From contig NZ_JACXAA010000003.1 of NCBI RefSeq assembly GCF_014699035.1, positions 496,001-560,000 of the forward strand: a stretch of DNA of 64,000 nucleotides. The letters are read 5' to 3'. Below, in pieces: positions 35,101 through 42,937 of the stretch. The DNA comes from Spirosoma validum. Lineage in GTDB: Bacteria; Bacteroidota; Bacteroidia; Cytophagales; Spirosomataceae. The position numbers were made by a program, and so were the translations under genes. The notes beneath the pieces were generated by a model. It ran no database searches. It was not told the origin of the DNA and saw only the letters and a program-made list of their open reading frames with translations. Numbering within the stretch: position 1 is the first letter of the stretch; each line of letters starts with the position of its first letter.

Positions 35101-35599
35101 GCTGCTTTGGGTGATTTAAGAAATAAGCACCCACTAACTGATTGTACCAGGGCCAGTCATACTCGGTATCGGCAGCCGCGTGGATACCGGCAAAACCACC
35201 CCCTGCCTGGATATACCGTTCGAAAGCTGCCTGTTGTGCATCGTCGAGAACGTTACCTGTCGTACTAAGCCAGATAACCGCGCTGTATTGCTTCAAATTG
35301 GCTTCGGTAAATTTACCCGCGTCTTCGGTCGTATCGACAGCAAATCCATTCTCTTTGCCGAGTTTCATGATGGCCTGCTTGCCGACTGGAATGGATGCAT
35401 GCCGGAATCCTTTGGTTTTCGAAAAAACCAGCACTCGATTCAGGGCAACCGGATTCTCGGTGGCAGCTGTTGTCGATCCAGCAGCTGTACTACGCTTGGC
35501 CATCGTTTGTGCCCAGCCCGGTATATCCGTACTGAGTAGGGTAGTGGCCAGCACACCCGTTAGTAGCCACGCACGGGTGGGAAGCCGTAAGTTTTTCAT
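32165..35599 (-). CDS. ThuA / PQQ-type sugar dehydrogenase / PKD / cytochrome c / CBM fusion protein
   Basis: 1144 residues, exported (signal about 1-31). Order: ThuA-like domain (about 52-285; GGGFAGIHAAADTEYDWPWY, GAGHTDESY), a GSDH-type beta-propeller (about 300-720; GLMGLNVDPNF, STGDDTNPF), a PKD domain (about 735-820), a class I cytochrome c (heme site C892-KA-C895-H896, axial Met in EQAMSAHP), and a CBM6-like beta-sandwich (about 985-1140). It should bind polysaccharide, oxidise a sugar and pass electrons through its own heme. T7 and T10 runs at 34612-34630 encode its KKKTKK stretch and may slip. Predicted -7 box at 35683-35690. Confidence 0.9.
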   Translation of the reverse strand: MKNLRLPTRAWLLTGVLATTLLSTDIPGWAQTMAKRSTAAGSTTAATENPVALNRVLVFSKTKGFRHASIPVGKQAIMKLGKENGFAVDTTEDAGKFTEANLKQYSAVIWLSTTGNVLDDAQQAAFERYIQAGGGFAGIHAAADTEYDWPWYNQLVGAYFLNHPKQQNAEIVIVDKSHPSTKMLPDRWKRFDEWYSYKSIVPEMKVLGKLDEKTYEGGKNGDNHPFIWHRDFDGGKSFYTGAGHTDESYSDPMFLQHILGGIKSVMATSLKFGQAKTKPFPEETRFQQEVLVQGMDEPTELAVLDNGKVLYAQRKGELSVYDPKKKTKKIVANFPVFTKFEYGLMGLNVDPNFKQNKWIYVYYSPVTGATVADTAQHLSRFVYDDVRDTVLLNTEKVLLTIPVKRDGCCHTGGSIAWDRKGNLFLSTGDDTNPFNSDGFAPIDERPGRKGWDARLTSSNTNDLRGKIIRIHPEADGTYTIPDGNLFPKGNPKARAEIYVMGNRNPYRISVDQRTGYLYWGEVGPDAGNNSEKYGPRGHDEINQARQAGYFGWPLFVADNRPYHQRTFADSTTGPLFDAQKPINDSPNNTGLRELPPAQKAYIYYPYADSPEFGDIVGKGGRNAMGGPVYYYDDYPESAVKFPRHYDGKFFAYDWIRDWIHPVTMKENGDFVKMEGFMPSTKFSHIIDMQFANDGSLYTIEYGQKWFGANADARLSHITYNAGNRKPVAVANANKMVGGAPLVVKFDSKGSMDYDGDALKYEWSFGKGMPKQTTANPTVTFAKPGVYPTTLKVTDAAGNVATKTMDIKVGNDEPKVEVAVTGNKTFYFPDKPVKYAVKVVDKEDGTLQKGISPEDVTMTIDYLEGFDKTMLAQGHQANTGYSTGKRLIDLSDCKACHTIDQKSIGPAYLDVAKKYKGSQVESKLVRKIITGGGGVWGEQAMSAHPQLKESEVTDMVRYILSLADDKSANRKPIAGDYVPAQQKKDGSYVLTATYTDRGNGTIGPLTGSTSLALRSPMLKAVSADVKRDIFEYDVPKIGLSAIGLKSGSYLEFTDIDLTGIQGVTASVFASNDQVAGGKLEARLDSPTGTLLGDVEAKVGATGMVNLPFRQPVTGVHKLYFVFVNPSAGQKPLFAVDKVQFSTQGM

Positions 35600-35682
35600 A
35601 AAGTTGTTAGGTTGGTTAAATAAATGAAAGAGTAGTTAAACCCTTAACTTATTTAGAGATACAATTGGCTTTTATCTAGAAA

Positions 35683-35690
35683 CAAAAGTA
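35683..35690 (-). promoter_or_regulatory. Predicted -7 box of the ThuA fusion gene
   Basis: TACTTTTG on the minus strand, an exact TAnnTTTG, 84 nt before the start codon. A TTTG partner at the usual distance is not clear. Confidence 0.35.
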
Positions 35691-35747
35691 ACAAAAAAGC
35701 GAACTCCATAGAACAGGCATTCGCTTGTATTAAGGATTAAAATCAGC

Positions 35748-36518
35748 TTAATCTACTTTCTTGAAGGTCATTAATTGCTTTCCGTTTTGGAGAAAGGTTA
35801 GTTTGCCTTCCGCTACCTGATAAGCAAGGGGCTGAACCAGCGCATTCAGAAACGTATTTTCGAACGTACCGACTTCGCCTACACAAGCCATTTTGGTCAT
35901 TGCCATAGGACCGAACTGAATCTGACGCGTATCGGCCTTGACCGTTCCGCTAAGCTGGTTGCAGCCAGTAGTGCCTGTAACCCGGCCTTCCGTCAAGGAT
36001 ATTTCCAGACGGGGTACTTCGTTACGCGGCCCACCGGCCTTAATGCTACGTCCCTGAAAATCAGTAAGTACCCAGATATCCTGCAATAAAGCCACTTTTT
36101 GCAGGGAAACGCCACAACCTACGTAGTTTTTACCCCCCACGTCGACCTGAACCCGGTAGTCGTACCGTTGCTTCGATACCGCATCGACACAACTATCAGG
36201 TCTAAAAACAACGTTCAGGCTACCAGACTCGGCTTTGGTATTATATCGAAATACACCATCCGAATCCGTCTGGCGCTCTGGGATGGACATGGTCAGACTG
36301 TCCTCTTTCCCTGCTTTAAAGACCATGTTTCCTTTCGATGGATTGATCCTCAATGACCAGGCAGGATCATTACCCAGAGCTACCAGTTCGTCACCGGATT
36401 TTAGGTAACGTGAATAATCAGCTAATTCGCTAATAGGCGAGAGCATGGACGCAAACTGGGTTGATGGTCGTCGGCAGGCAGCAACCAGAAAAAGTATGCC
36501 AAACAAAACGGTACGCAT
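35748..36518 (-). CDS. META-domain lipoprotein (HslJ-like)
   Basis: 256 residues from the ATG at 36518, which begins a lipoprotein signal (MRTVLFGILFLVAAC, Cys15); a frame running to 36617 lacks a signal and is unlikely. Residues about 40-140 form a region with GNDPAWSLRI and CVDAVSKQRYDYRVQV, as in COG3650-type lipoproteins. From about 150 to the end a META domain follows, with DIWVLTDFQG, TGCNQLSG and MTKMACVG. These domains are linked to heat-shock or heavy-metal stress proteins in other bacteria; the role here is unknown. It stands between the fusion gene and the divergent LEA14-like gene. Confidence 0.85.
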   Translation of the reverse strand: MRTVLFGILFLVAACRRPSTQFASMLSPISELADYSRYLKSGDELVALGNDPAWSLRINPSKGNMVFKAGKEDSLTMSIPERQTDSDGVFRYNTKAESGSLNVVFRPDSCVDAVSKQRYDYRVQVDVGGKNYVGCGVSLQKVALLQDIWVLTDFQGRSIKAGGPRNEVPRLEISLTEGRVTGTTGCNQLSGTVKADTRQIQFGPMAMTKMACVGEVGTFENTFLNALVQPLAYQVAEGKLTFLQNGKQLMTFKKVD

Positions 36519-36678
36519 GTGCAATTGAATCAATAAAGTGTATTTGTAAGACTTACTGACAACAGAAAAGTTTAATAACTCTGGTAGTAAAGCACCAGAA
36601 CTATAGTTTATTGTCACATTTAGAACAGCCTGATTATCATCACGGTTACTAGTTTACATACAACCGAATAGATACGTT

Positions 36679-37593
36679 ATGAAAAAGGGCTGGCTTATTG
36701 TGGGATTGCTATTGCTAATCGGCTTTGCTGGAGCCTATATCTGGTATAAAAACACGACCGATAAGCGAGCGATTAGTGGCGATCCGCACGATAATACGCT
36801 CAAACCTCGCCTGGAGTTAAGCCGGATGAACATCAATGATATGAGCGATGAAGCCATCAATATGACGATGGAATTGCTTATCGATAACCCGTTGCCCGTA
36901 GGATTCAAGGCGCATCAGATGGACTATACGGTATACATTGCCAATACGCCTGTCATTAAGGACACGTACAAAAAAACGATCGAACTTAAATCAGGTGACA
37001 GTACGCTAATTACGTTGCCGGTCAAAGTGATGGCCAAAACATTAACGGACGTACTGAAAACTCTGGAACGGAAAGGCATTGATAGTACAACGTATAAGGT
37101 GCAAGCATCCTTTGCGCTGGACGTGCCGATTGTCGGCGAAAAAACATTCGCTGTTACAATTGAGCGAAAACTACCGACATTTTACATTCCACAGATTAAG
37201 ATCGAGGACATCGACTTTGGTCCGTTGGGACTTAAGCGAACGGACGTAGCCACCAAAGTGAACATAGTGAATAAAAATAAATTTGCGTTCAGCATGGCCG
37301 ATGCACGGTATACCGTTTCGATTGATGGCAAAGAGATTGCCGATGGTCATCAGCCCGATCCTGTTTTCATCAAAGCGCAGGCTACTACGCCTGTTATTTT
37401 TCCCGTTACAGCCCGGCCGGGCAAGACGCTGAGCGTATTACCTAAACTACTGTTCGATAAAAAAGGTACGCCCTATCGGGTTAATTTTAGCTGTAAACTC
37501 ATTGACAAAAAGGGCAATATGGCCATCGACGACAGTAAGTTTGCGGCTGTGATCAAAGGTACGCTGGATGATTTAAGGAAGCTGAAAAAATAA
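36679..37593 (+). CDS. LEA14-like (LEA type 2, WHy-domain) membrane-anchored protein
   Basis: 304 residues. One N-terminal hydrophobic segment (WLIVGLLLLIGFAGAYIWY, about 5-23) anchors the protein, and two WHy/LEA_2-like beta-sandwich repeats follow: about 45-160 (LELSRMNINDMSDEAINMTM, IDNPLP) and about 170-295 (IKIEDIDFGPLG, KVNIVNKNKFAFSMADA). Both repeats carry the N-P/N-K turn seen in desiccation-related LEA14 proteins. The soluble part would lie in the periplasm. Often linked to stress tolerance; no direct evidence here. Confidence 0.83.
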   Translation: MKKGWLIVGLLLLIGFAGAYIWYKNTTDKRAISGDPHDNTLKPRLELSRMNINDMSDEAINMTMELLIDNPLPVGFKAHQMDYTVYIANTPVIKDTYKKTIELKSGDSTLITLPVKVMAKTLTDVLKTLERKGIDSTTYKVQASFALDVPIVGEKTFAVTIERKLPTFYIPQIKIEDIDFGPLGLKRTDVATKVNIVNKNKFAFSMADARYTVSIDGKEIADGHQPDPVFIKAQATTPVIFPVTARPGKTLSVLPKLLFDKKGTPYRVNFSCKLIDKKGNMAIDDSKFAAVIKGTLDDLRKLKK

Positions 37594-37832
37594 GTTAGTC
37601 TACTTCTCTGCGACGTACTGCCTGTAGCAACTGGAACTGAAAATGTCGCGTGAGTACAATTCGTCCGTTTGATTAAGAACGTATATTTGTTCGATGCCTC
37701 ACTACGCCAGGTCCGTTGGTTAGCACACGGACTGTGGAAACGTATCGGAAAATAGTTGTTATAAACTGGCCTATCATACCCCTGTGGAACTGGTATGATA
37801 GGCCAGGATCAACCGGATTACCTGATCAGCGA

Positions 37833-40800
37833 ATGGCCCGTTTCTTACTCCTATTTCTTCTGGTCAGCGTTTTTTGTAGAGTTGGGCAGGCGCAGGACAG
37901 GCCTCGTTTAGATACACCTTACGTTTTAGAGCACTTTTCGCAGGAGAGAGGTCTTTCGCAGGGGACTGGCTATGATATTGACCAGTTTGACGATTACATG
38001 TGGTTTGCCACGCAGGACGGATTGAATCGATTTGATGGGTACGAGTTCAAAGTTTTTCGACCTGGTGGCAAGCACAGCCTGAATAACAGCGTTGTTCAGG
38101 CACTACTGGCTGACTCAAAGGGACGTTTCTGGGTGGGTACGGGGGGCGGCTTGAACGTATATGATAAAACCAATGAACAGTTCGATCAAGTTAGCAACGT
38201 ATTTAAACGAGAGCACTTACTGGATACCGTTTCCATTGAGAAACTGCTTGAGGATAGACGGGGCAATATTTGGGTAATGACCGATGAGCGAGGACTATAC
38301 CGTATAGACCCTAATACACAAAAAATCAACTCGTATTTTCCAGACGATAATTCGCTCTACAACCTCTGTCTGTCGCTTGATGGAGAACTTTGGGTGTCAA
38401 CCTATCAGGGTATTTATCGATACGACGCTTCCAGAAACGCGTTCAGAACAGTCATAAATCAACAGCAGCTCGGCACACAGTCGCTTCTTGGGAGTATCGT
38501 GTTTGACAATCAGGGAAATCTCTGGATAGGCACGCGCGAAGACGGTGTATTTGTTGTCCAGGCGCCCCTGGCTGATCGATCCGTTCGTCATTACCGGCAG
38601 GGTACGACTGAACAGACGCTTAGTAGCAATGAGATGACCGCTTTATTACGTGATCATCTGGGCCGAATCTGGATAGGATCCCGAACCGGCGGCCTATCCC
38701 TTTATGACCCCACGCGTCAGACCTTTACGCAACTTGTTCACTCCAGAAATAACCCCCGAAGTCTGGCAGAAAACAGTGTCTGGAGCTTGTATGAAGATCG
38801 GCTGGGTATTATCTGGATTGGTTTCAGTAGTCACGGCATCGATAAATATGATCCACACCGCCTGTTGTTCCATACCCTGCAGCGCGATGCCGATAACTCA
38901 TCACGCTCCCTACCTGATAATATGATTTTCAGGCTTTTTGGGCAGGATGATGATCTGTTTATTGGAACCGGAACAGGAGGACTGGCGCGGTACTCGCTAA
39001 CAACGAAGCAAGTAACCCCTCTTCTGACAACGGGCGGTGTGCATAGGTCAGACGATGTGGTCAGTAATGAAGTACGAGTCATTGTTGGCGATTCGGATAA
39101 AAAACTCTGGCTGGCTAATGTGCACGGACTTATTCACTACGATCCCGTTAAGTGTACCTATCAGTCGTACAAATTCACGGATACGCGCAGGCAGTTGTAC
39201 GTATATGCAGCTCATGTACTAAAGGATTCGGTGGGTCGGGTTCAGGAGATCTGGACGGGAGGGGGAGCAGGACTTTCCCGGTTCAATGTCCTGACGAAAC
39301 AGTGGATAAATTGGGACGATATCCCCGCTATCAAAGCTGTTGCTACGTATACAGTTCGGCTGATGTATGCCGACGCCCGGCAAAACCTATGGCTTGGCAC
39401 CCTCGGACATGGCCTAATCCGGTATAATCTGAAAACACGAAAAGTCACTACGTTCGATAGAAAAAACGGGTTGGCTTGCACCAATATTCGCTCCATGCTG
39501 GCTGATCGGGAAAAACTATGGATTGGTACTGATTGTGGACTATTTCTTCTCAATCTGAATACGTACCAGCTGAAAAAACACTATTCTGCCAGTGCGCCAT
39601 CGGCTGCCTTTCGCTTACCGAACGACGTTATTTATGGGATACTTACTGATAATCAGGGGTATCTGTGGTTAAGTAGCAACAAAGGACTTACCCGTTTTTC
39701 ACCAGTACGTGGAATTGCCAAAAACTATGATCGCAATGATGGCTTGCAGAGCGATGAGTTTAATACGAACGTTTGCTATCGTCGTCCAGATGGTACGTTA
39801 TTCTTTGGCGGGATCAATGGCATTAACTTCTTTAAGCCCGATGACGTGAAAAAAAATACGTTTGTGCCTCCCGTACGAATCACGAACGTTACGGTTCTGG
39901 ACAGTGCGTATGCCCCAAACCAACCTCAGCTGACGCTTTGTTATGATCAGAATTTCATTGATTTCACATTTACAGCCCTAAATTTTTCCAATACAGATAA
40001 AAACCAATATCAATATCAGCTAGAAGGCATTGATCCGACCTGGGTATACGCGCAGCATCGCCGTTACGCGAATTATACGAACCTGCCGCCGGGCCATTAC
40101 GTATTCCGGGTGAAGGGCAGTAACGATGATGGTGTCTGGAACGAGCAGGGCGCTTCGATTCAGATCCTGATTGAGCCGCCATTTTGGGCAACCTGGTGGT
40201 TTCGGGCGTTACTAATTGTCTTACTGCTCGGCGGTATGTATGGTCTGTACCGCTATCGGATTTATGTCTTAAAGAGTCGTCAGGCACATGAGTTACGTGT
40301 ATCGATTCGCACGCAGGAACTCGAACGGCAACGGGTTGCTAAAGAGCTACACGATGGAGTAGGCGCGAACCTGGCTGTGCTAAAAATGTACCTGGCTTCG
40401 TTAGGAACGCCAAACCTATCTGTCGAGGATTTGAAAACCCGTTCTTTGTCGGTGTTGAAAGCGTCTATCGATGATATTCGAAGCATCATTCACGACATGC
40501 ACCCACGTAGCCTGACTGAAGCGGGTCTGGTTCCAACCATTCAGGAACTGGTTTCGCTTCTTAATGAAAGCCAGCAACTGTCGATTACGTTTGTTGCGCA
40601 GCACGTACCGCAAAAATTGTCCTCAACGGTTGAAATCAACGTATTCCGGGTTGTGCAGGAGTTAGTGCAAAATGCCGTAAAGCATTCACAGGCCAGTGAC
40701 GTCTGGCTTACGCTTCGGTACGAAGAAGGTACGTTACAACTCACCTATCGGGACAATGGCCGGGGCTTTAATCCGTCGTTAGCCGAACGGCCATCCGGTA

Positions 40801-40907
40801 ATGGGTTAGTAAATATCCGGCAGCGTATCGCTCTGTTAAAAGGCACCTGCCAGTTTACGTCGTCTGAAAACCAGGGAACCACCGTTGATATTAACGTGCC
40901 CGTATAG
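37833..40907 (+). CDS. Two-component sensor histidine kinase with beta-propeller sensor
   Basis: 1024 residues from the ATG at 37833, the start of a signal peptide (MARFLLLFLLVSVFCRVGQA); a TTG at 37716 would precede it with a poor leader. The periplasmic part is two seven-bladed propellers of Reg_prop repeats (about 45-690; DDYMWFATQDGLNRF, GRFWVGTGGG, GNLWIGTREDG), then a Y_Y_Y domain (about 700-785, QYQYQLEG). One membrane helix (WWFRALLIVLLLGGMYGLY) is followed by HisKA_3 with His840 in AKELHDGVGANLA and the ATPase (DNGRGFNP). The enzyme ends there: no receiver or HTH domain is fused, and no response regulator gene is adjacent. Confidence 0.93.
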   Translation: MARFLLLFLLVSVFCRVGQAQDRPRLDTPYVLEHFSQERGLSQGTGYDIDQFDDYMWFATQDGLNRFDGYEFKVFRPGGKHSLNNSVVQALLADSKGRFWVGTGGGLNVYDKTNEQFDQVSNVFKREHLLDTVSIEKLLEDRRGNIWVMTDERGLYRIDPNTQKINSYFPDDNSLYNLCLSLDGELWVSTYQGIYRYDASRNAFRTVINQQQLGTQSLLGSIVFDNQGNLWIGTREDGVFVVQAPLADRSVRHYRQGTTEQTLSSNEMTALLRDHLGRIWIGSRTGGLSLYDPTRQTFTQLVHSRNNPRSLAENSVWSLYEDRLGIIWIGFSSHGIDKYDPHRLLFHTLQRDADNSSRSLPDNMIFRLFGQDDDLFIGTGTGGLARYSLTTKQVTPLLTTGGVHRSDDVVSNEVRVIVGDSDKKLWLANVHGLIHYDPVKCTYQSYKFTDTRRQLYVYAAHVLKDSVGRVQEIWTGGGAGLSRFNVLTKQWINWDDIPAIKAVATYTVRLMYADARQNLWLGTLGHGLIRYNLKTRKVTTFDRKNGLACTNIRSMLADREKLWIGTDCGLFLLNLNTYQLKKHYSASAPSAAFRLPNDVIYGILTDNQGYLWLSSNKGLTRFSPVRGIAKNYDRNDGLQSDEFNTNVCYRRPDGTLFFGGINGINFFKPDDVKKNTFVPPVRITNVTVLDSAYAPNQPQLTLCYDQNFIDFTFTALNFSNTDKNQYQYQLEGIDPTWVYAQHRRYANYTNLPPGHYVFRVKGSNDDGVWNEQGASIQILIEPPFWATWWFRALLIVLLLGGMYGLYRYRIYVLKSRQAHELRVSIRTQELERQRVAKELHDGVGANLAVLKMYLASLGTPNLSVEDLKTRSLSVLKASIDDIRSIIHDMHPRSLTEAGLVPTIQELVSLLNESQQLSITFVAQHVPQKLSSTVEINVFRVVQELVQNAVKHSQASDVWLTLRYEEGTLQLTYRDNGRGFNPSLAERPSGNGLVNIRQRIALLKGTCQFTSSENQGTTVDINVPV

Positions 40908-40928
40908 AGCGCAGTTTATCTCTTCTGC

Positions 40929-42617
40929 TTATCGCCTGGCAAAATTCTGCGTCAGAAACATAGCATCCGCTTTCGACCAGCCCTGCCGAGCCAGTTTTTG
41001 CTCCCGTTCAGCTGTAGCGGCATCACCTTTCAGCATAGCGACATGAGCCAGGGCATAATGCGTACCCGGATAATTTGGGTCGTGTTGAGCCAGAACCTTG
41101 GCCGACTCTTCGGCAAAATCGGTTAGCTTAAGTTGGTACGCTAGCTGGGCAATTATTTCCAGTTGGAATAATGCTTCTGCCCAGGGATCTGGACCCGACT
41201 GCTCGCGAGCGCTGGCCTGAAACTTACGAACGTCAGCCAGGCCTTTTTCACGTTCAGCAGGGTTGGATAAAGCAATCAAAGCTGCCAGGAACTTCGGGTG
41301 TGGATCGAGCCAGGCGTTAAGCCAGTCATCATAAGCCGCTTTTTTCGCTTCTTTTAATTCGTTTTGAGCCGCTTTCAGCGAAAGACGAGCCTGATCGAGC
41401 TGGTTTTTCTTTAACTGTGTCATGCCCAGTAAATAATGCCCAATAACCCGTTCGCCCGGTGTTTTACCTGTTGTCAATTCCTTTGCGATAGGAACGGCTT
41501 CTGCATCGCGGTTCAGCGTAATAAGTAAAGCCGGATAGCCCATTTTGTTGTAAAAGGTTCGCTCCGTATTGATAGGCCGTTCGGTCATGAACCGTTCTTT
41601 TACCAGCTGTTCTGCCTCCCGCATCCGGCCCTGATACTGATAGCAAAGCGCCAGCAGTGAAATATTGTGAATGTGATGCCAGTCGTACATCGACTCGTAG
41701 CGTTCGGTCTTGTAGAGATTTCGCTCAATGGCATCGGTTTGTTTCATCTGCGCAATGGCTTCATCAACATCTCCAGTTTTCATCAGGTCATGCCCATACA
41801 TGTGCAAAGCGTGCGCCAGGTTCGGAGCCAGCCGGGCGTAAGCTTCACCATGCTCACGCGCTTTACCATAGTCGGCCATTCCTTCATAGGCATGGACCAG
41901 AAAATGGTGGGCGGATGGATTATTGGGCTGCGTCTGTAAGATTCGTTCGTAAATAGCGATGCTCGCCGTCGATGTGCCCTGCCCCCGACCAGAGGCATAA
42001 CGCTCATAAGCATTACCTGCAATCAACCAAAGCTCAACATCCTGTGGAAAGCGTTTTACCGTCTGATTAATTTTTGATCGGTACTCATTCAGAAGCTTTT
42101 GATTATCGAGCGAATCAACGGCTTTCAACTGTGCAAAACGTAGATCAATGTGGCCTTTTTCACGATCAGAGGCATGGTTGGACAGTGCTTTTGCCCTTTC
42201 AGCAGATTTCCGGGCAGCCGCATTGTCGTCCATTTCCATGTAAGCCCGGCTTAGACCAACGTGTGCCATCACCATCGTCGAATCATGACGTAGTGCTTCA
42301 TGAAACGAGCGAGCTGCTTCGATCAGAGCATACCCGTGCAGATAGCCCATACCCTGCTCAAAATAAGCCTGTGCTTTTTCATTTTTGGTCGAGGTGGGCG
42401 CCGAGAACTGTCCCACATCGGATCGGAGCGCAACCGGTTGTGTCAGCAACGTATTGGGAATGCCCCCCACGTGCGCCAGACCACAAACCGGTATCATCGA
42501 AACCGAACGTATCGACGAAGATTCTGACAGATGATAAGGCTCGGGTTTGCTTAGTGAGCCGACCAGCAGAATAAGTAAGAGGAGTGGTAGAAACGAGTAC
42601 AGGTAATTACGTTGCAT
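40929..42617 (-). CDS. TPR-repeat protein with N-terminal signal anchor
   Basis: 562 residues. A hydrophobic N-terminus (LYSFLPLLLLILLVGSL, about 5-21) exports or anchors it. From about residue 75 there are tetratricopeptide-type helix pairs, e.g. EKAQAYFEQGMGYLHGYALI, NNPSAHHFLVHAYEGMADYG and HYLLGMTQLKKNQLDQARLS. The protein would be a periplasmic scaffold. No catalytic motif seen. It is convergent with the propeller kinase (21 nt apart), which is no sign of joint regulation. The N-terminal segment before the repeats has no match I know. Confidence 0.82.
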   Translation of the reverse strand: MQRNYLYSFLPLLLLILLVGSLSKPEPYHLSESSSIRSVSMIPVCGLAHVGGIPNTLLTQPVALRSDVGQFSAPTSTKNEKAQAYFEQGMGYLHGYALIEAARSFHEALRHDSTMVMAHVGLSRAYMEMDDNAAARKSAERAKALSNHASDREKGHIDLRFAQLKAVDSLDNQKLLNEYRSKINQTVKRFPQDVELWLIAGNAYERYASGRGQGTSTASIAIYERILQTQPNNPSAHHFLVHAYEGMADYGKAREHGEAYARLAPNLAHALHMYGHDLMKTGDVDEAIAQMKQTDAIERNLYKTERYESMYDWHHIHNISLLALCYQYQGRMREAEQLVKERFMTERPINTERTFYNKMGYPALLITLNRDAEAVPIAKELTTGKTPGERVIGHYLLGMTQLKKNQLDQARLSLKAAQNELKEAKKAAYDDWLNAWLDPHPKFLAALIALSNPAEREKGLADVRKFQASAREQSGPDPWAEALFQLEIIAQLAYQLKLTDFAEESAKVLAQHDPNYPGTHYALAHVAMLKGDAATAEREQKLARQGWSKADAMFLTQNFARR

Positions 42618-42772
42618 GAGATAACTGCTTGATACGTATTGAAAGTTAGCAACTTACTCAGATACAGACAAGTAAATACTACTACTTCTTATTTGCCGGT
42701 TATCATGCTGTCACCTGTTTTTGAGCCGTATAAACTAATGACTACATTGCTTGCCTGTTTAGAATTTATCCC

Positions 42773-42934
42773 ATGAACCAATTTAACCCAAACCTCGCTT
42801 TGTGGATCTGGCAATTGATTAATCTGGTCCTTTTGGGGCTAGGTATTTTCGTACTGATCAAATTTTTGATCGTACTCTTCAAAGCCGATAAAGCTATTGA
42901 CGAGGTGCGGGAGTATATCAAACGACGTAATTAA
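42773..42934 (+). CDS. Small membrane protein (53 residues)
   Basis: ATG at 42773, stop TAA at 42932-42934. The product has a polar start (MNQFNPN), a strong hydrophobic segment of ~28 residues (LALWIWQLINLVLLGLGIFV, then LIKFLIVLF) and a charged amphipathic tail (KADKAIDEVREYIKRRN). The layout (one long or two close membrane spans, then a basic helix) is that of a true small membrane protein. It fits exactly between the TPR gene (divergent) and DUF1501 (convergent; stops 3 nt apart). Confidence 0.72.
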   Translation: MNQFNPNLALWIWQLINLVLLGLGIFVLIKFLIVLFKADKAIDEVREYIKRRN

Positions 42935-42937
42935 CGT

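Noticed and set aside
36518..36617. Longer META-lipoprotein start at 36617
   Set aside because: It would put 33 residues before a perfect lipoprotein signal.
37716..37833. TTG start of the propeller kinase at 37716
   Set aside because: The signal peptide begins at the ATG at 37833.
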